Position numbers and translations under genes: made by a program. From the NCBI GenBank assembly GCA_029855985.1, contig JAGSHR010000287.1:1-5602 (forward strand): 5,602 nt of DNA, read 5' to 3'. The DNA is from Candidatus Njordarchaeota archaeon (GTDB taxonomy: Archaea > Thermoproteota > JANJXX01 > Panguiarchaeales > Panguiarchaeaceae). Positions 5,469 to 5,602 of the stretch are shown here, piece by piece. The notes beneath the pieces are model-generated. The model had not been told where the DNA came from, made no database searches, and was given only the letters and a program-made list of their open reading frames with translations. Position 1 is the stretch's first letter, and the number at the start of each line of letters is the position of its first letter.

Positions 5469-5602
5469 ATGATTATTCCAAAACGTGTTGAAAAATTTTA
5501 TTACTTAGGCTATCCGAAGATTGTGGCTATGATTACTTCCGGTACCTTTGAAAATACGAATGTTATGCCTGCAACGTGGAATACGCCAGTCTCTATGGAC
5601 CC
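5469..5602 (+). CDS. Flavin reductase-like FMN-binding split-barrel protein, N-terminal part
   Basis: The visible 44 residues match the start of the flavin reductase-like/flavoredoxin family. YPKIVAMITSGTFENTNVMP corresponds to the family pattern YPxPVVLVTTxxxGxxNVMT, and ATWNTPVSMDP to AWxTPLSFDPP. Family members bind FMN in a split-barrel fold, often as dimers, and reduce flavin or pass electrons from NAD(P)H. The rest lies beyond the window. I chose ATG 5469 because GGTG (5460-5463) is five bases upstream, as for other genes here, and the family usually starts about 10-12 residues before the conserved strand. An in-frame ATG at 5430 adds MPKESLKNSRGED and coincides with the predicted transcript start, so leaderless translation from it is a real alternative. 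Both Arg codons in the 5430 frame are CGT and all four Ile codons are ATT, unlike the M16 gene, but the sample is tiny. Confidence 0.85.
   Translation, partial: MIIPKRVEKFYYLGYPKIVAMITSGTFENTNVMPATWNTPVSMD

Overview
The window looks like AT-rich archaeal DNA, most likely from a thermophile. Starts are preceded by GGTG- or GAGGT-type Shine-Dalgarno sites. TATA-like boxes lie about 26 bp before the inferred transcript starts. Arginine is almost always AGA or AGG: by hand count, 23 of 24 in the M16 gene. The one strongly GC-rich stretch (about 60% G+C, 121 of 200 bases at 5021-5220) is a structured RNA-like element, a contrast often seen in AT-rich hyperthermophiles. The exact lineage cannot be fixed from this sequence alone.

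Layout from left to right. (1) 41-940, minus: a divergent relative of the F420-biosynthesis enzyme CofD whose signature motifs are mostly eroded. (2) 1196-1906, minus: a complete HAD-superfamily hydrolase. (3) A 157-bp divergent promoter region. (4) 2064-3254, plus: a complete M16-family zinc peptidase. (5) 3292-4962, minus and convergent with the peptidase: a large membrane-anchored protein with a signal peptide, a glycosylatable beta-rich ectodomain, an Ala/Thr/Val/Gly/Ser-rich linker, a basic segment and four C-terminal membrane helices. (6) 5017-5221, minus: a compact RNA element with several hairpins that matches the right end and omega RNA of IS200/IS605-type transposons, with the last 38 codons of a tnpB-like frame but no tnpB gene. 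It has its own strong-looking TATA/BRE promoter and stops about 15 bp before the TATA box of gene 5. (7) 5469 to the window end, plus: the N-terminus of a flavin-reductase-like FMN-binding protein, with an inverted repeat over its likely TATA box.

The genes do not form one operon: strand changes and separate promoters point to mostly single-gene units. A cofactor theme (CofD-like protein and flavin reductase) is possible but they are 4.5 kb apart, so this is weak. The most interesting items are the orphan omega-RNA-like gene, whose natural guide position falls on the neighbouring promoter, and the CofD-like protein that seems to have lost its catalytic motifs.
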